Positions 60,209 to 60,695 of a stretch of 60,695 nucleotides of DNA are shown piece after piece. The stretch is from Bacteroidota bacterium (GTDB lineage Bacteria > Bacteroidota > Bacteroidia > Sphingobacteriales > Sphingobacteriaceae). The stretch lies in assembly GCA_013288235.1 (NCBI GenBank), contig JABDCF010000009.1, positions 1-60,695 of the forward strand, given 5' to 3'. A program made the position numbers and the translations under genes. Within the stretch, counting starts at the first letter, position 1, and every line of letters starts with the position of its first letter. The notes below the pieces were generated by a model that saw only the letters and a program-made list of their open reading frames with translations, was not told where the DNA came from and made no database searches.

Positions 60209-60640
60209 ATGGAAACAAACAACAAATACAAGATCTTTTTGGTAGATGATGACGCCTTTTGCCTTGGTTTATACCAGGAACATCTCGCCAATCTCGGATA
60301 CAACGATGTAACCAGCTTTGAAAACGGCGCTGATTGTCTGAATCAACTTACCCAACAGCCCGATATTATCTTTCTCGACCATGGGATGGATAGCCTGACC
60401 GGCATTGAGGTGCTGAAAAAAATAAAACGTTTCAACCCTGACATTTTTGTGGTATTTCTATCAGGCCAGGCAAATATAATGACTGCTGTGAACGCACTCA
60501 AGTTTGGCGCTTTTGATTATATAGTAAAAGGCATATATGAACTTGAAAACATTGCCAAGGTATTGGGCAAAATTACCAACGTAAAAGAATTGATGAAAAA
60601 GGAAAAGCCGGGCTTCATCTCTAAACTATTTTCATTTTAA
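60209..60640 (+). CDS. Single-domain response regulator (REC)
   Basis: 143-residue CheY-like receiver. Acidic pocket D13-D15 (LVDDDAFCLG), phosphorylation site D57 (IIFLDHGM), S85 (VVFLSGQ) and K107 (DYIVKG) are all in place. There is no DNA-binding output domain; the C-terminus is a short basic/hydrophobic tail (KKEKPGFISKLFSF) that may attach to a partner or membrane. No histidine kinase gene is visible next to it in the 55 bases that remain. Confidence 0.92.
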   Translation: METNNKYKIFLVDDDAFCLGLYQEHLANLGYNDVTSFENGADCLNQLTQQPDIIFLDHGMDSLTGIEVLKKIKRFNPDIFVVFLSGQANIMTAVNALKFGAFDYIVKGIYELENIAKVLGKITNVKELMKKEKPGFISKLFSF

Positions 60641-60695
60641 TTATTTCAGCAATCACGAAGATTTTTCAGTCTATTATAGTTCTGTGTCTGTCGGG

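Noticed and set aside
1..60695. CRISPR array, rRNA operon, prophage or complete insertion sequence
   Set aside because: No regular repeat-spacer pattern, no rRNA sequence, and no transposase or phage structural genes were seen.

Overview
The window looks like a chromosome segment of a soil- or plant-associated member of the Bacteroidota, most likely family Sphingobacteriaceae (Mucilaginibacter/Pedobacter-like). The grounds are a SusC/SusD pair with a membrane-anchored SusR/DUF6377-type regulator, secreted glycoside hydrolases, TAnnTTTG-type -7 promoter boxes, moderate GC content, and many short interspersed palindromic repeats between genes. The genus is inferred by reading alone; no database was searched.

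Layout. (1) 1-8796: the two topoisomerase IV genes, parE (5' end cut off) and parC, separated by a 4.8 kb insert. The insert holds a HigBA module with an HNH nuclease, cytidine deaminase, an SGNH hydrolase, an NTF2-like secreted protein, a YdeI-like protein and a second toxin-antitoxin pair bracketed by inverted short repeats. (2) 8860-13275: a DUF6438-like lipoprotein, a SUMF1-fold protein lacking the FGE cysteines, a HigB toxin broken by a one-base frameshift beside an intact HigA, and a GH35 beta-galactosidase. (3) 18994-13340 (minus strand): a tight six-gene operon encoding an FkbH-like HAD protein, a methyltransferase, an acyl carrier protein, a VOC protein, an MBOAT acyltransferase and an SGNH-like membrane protein. 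This is the best candidate for an undescribed pathway: I infer that a glycerate-derived acyl group is loaded on the carrier protein, possibly methylated, and passed to an extracytoplasmic glycan.

(4) 19177-33194: single housekeeping-type genes (TPR protein, methyltransferase, aldose epimerase, YncE/phosphoesterase fusion, AlkD-like protein, HigBA pair, MHS-type transporter, Upf1-like helicase). Among them is a large hybrid protein that joins VIT, VWA, a TonB-receptor plug without barrel, TPR-like repeats and a DUF2135-like domain. (5) 37494-33339 (minus): an operon with a MetE-like enzyme, three AhpD/carboxymuconolactone-decarboxylase-type paralogues and an MFS transporter; its function is unknown.

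(6) 38927-59252: a polysaccharide-utilisation-type locus that reads as trehalose-directed. It holds GH37 trehalase, a SusR-like regulator, SusC, SusD, two large VCBS/ASPIC repeat lipoproteins, a secreted GH65 enzyme and a vanadium-haloperoxidase-like lipoprotein, with one oppositely oriented SRPBCC/GyrI-like gene in the middle. (7) The window ends with tRNA-Ser(CGA), its promoter and terminator, and a single-domain response regulator.

No rRNA, CRISPR array, prophage or complete insertion sequence was seen.
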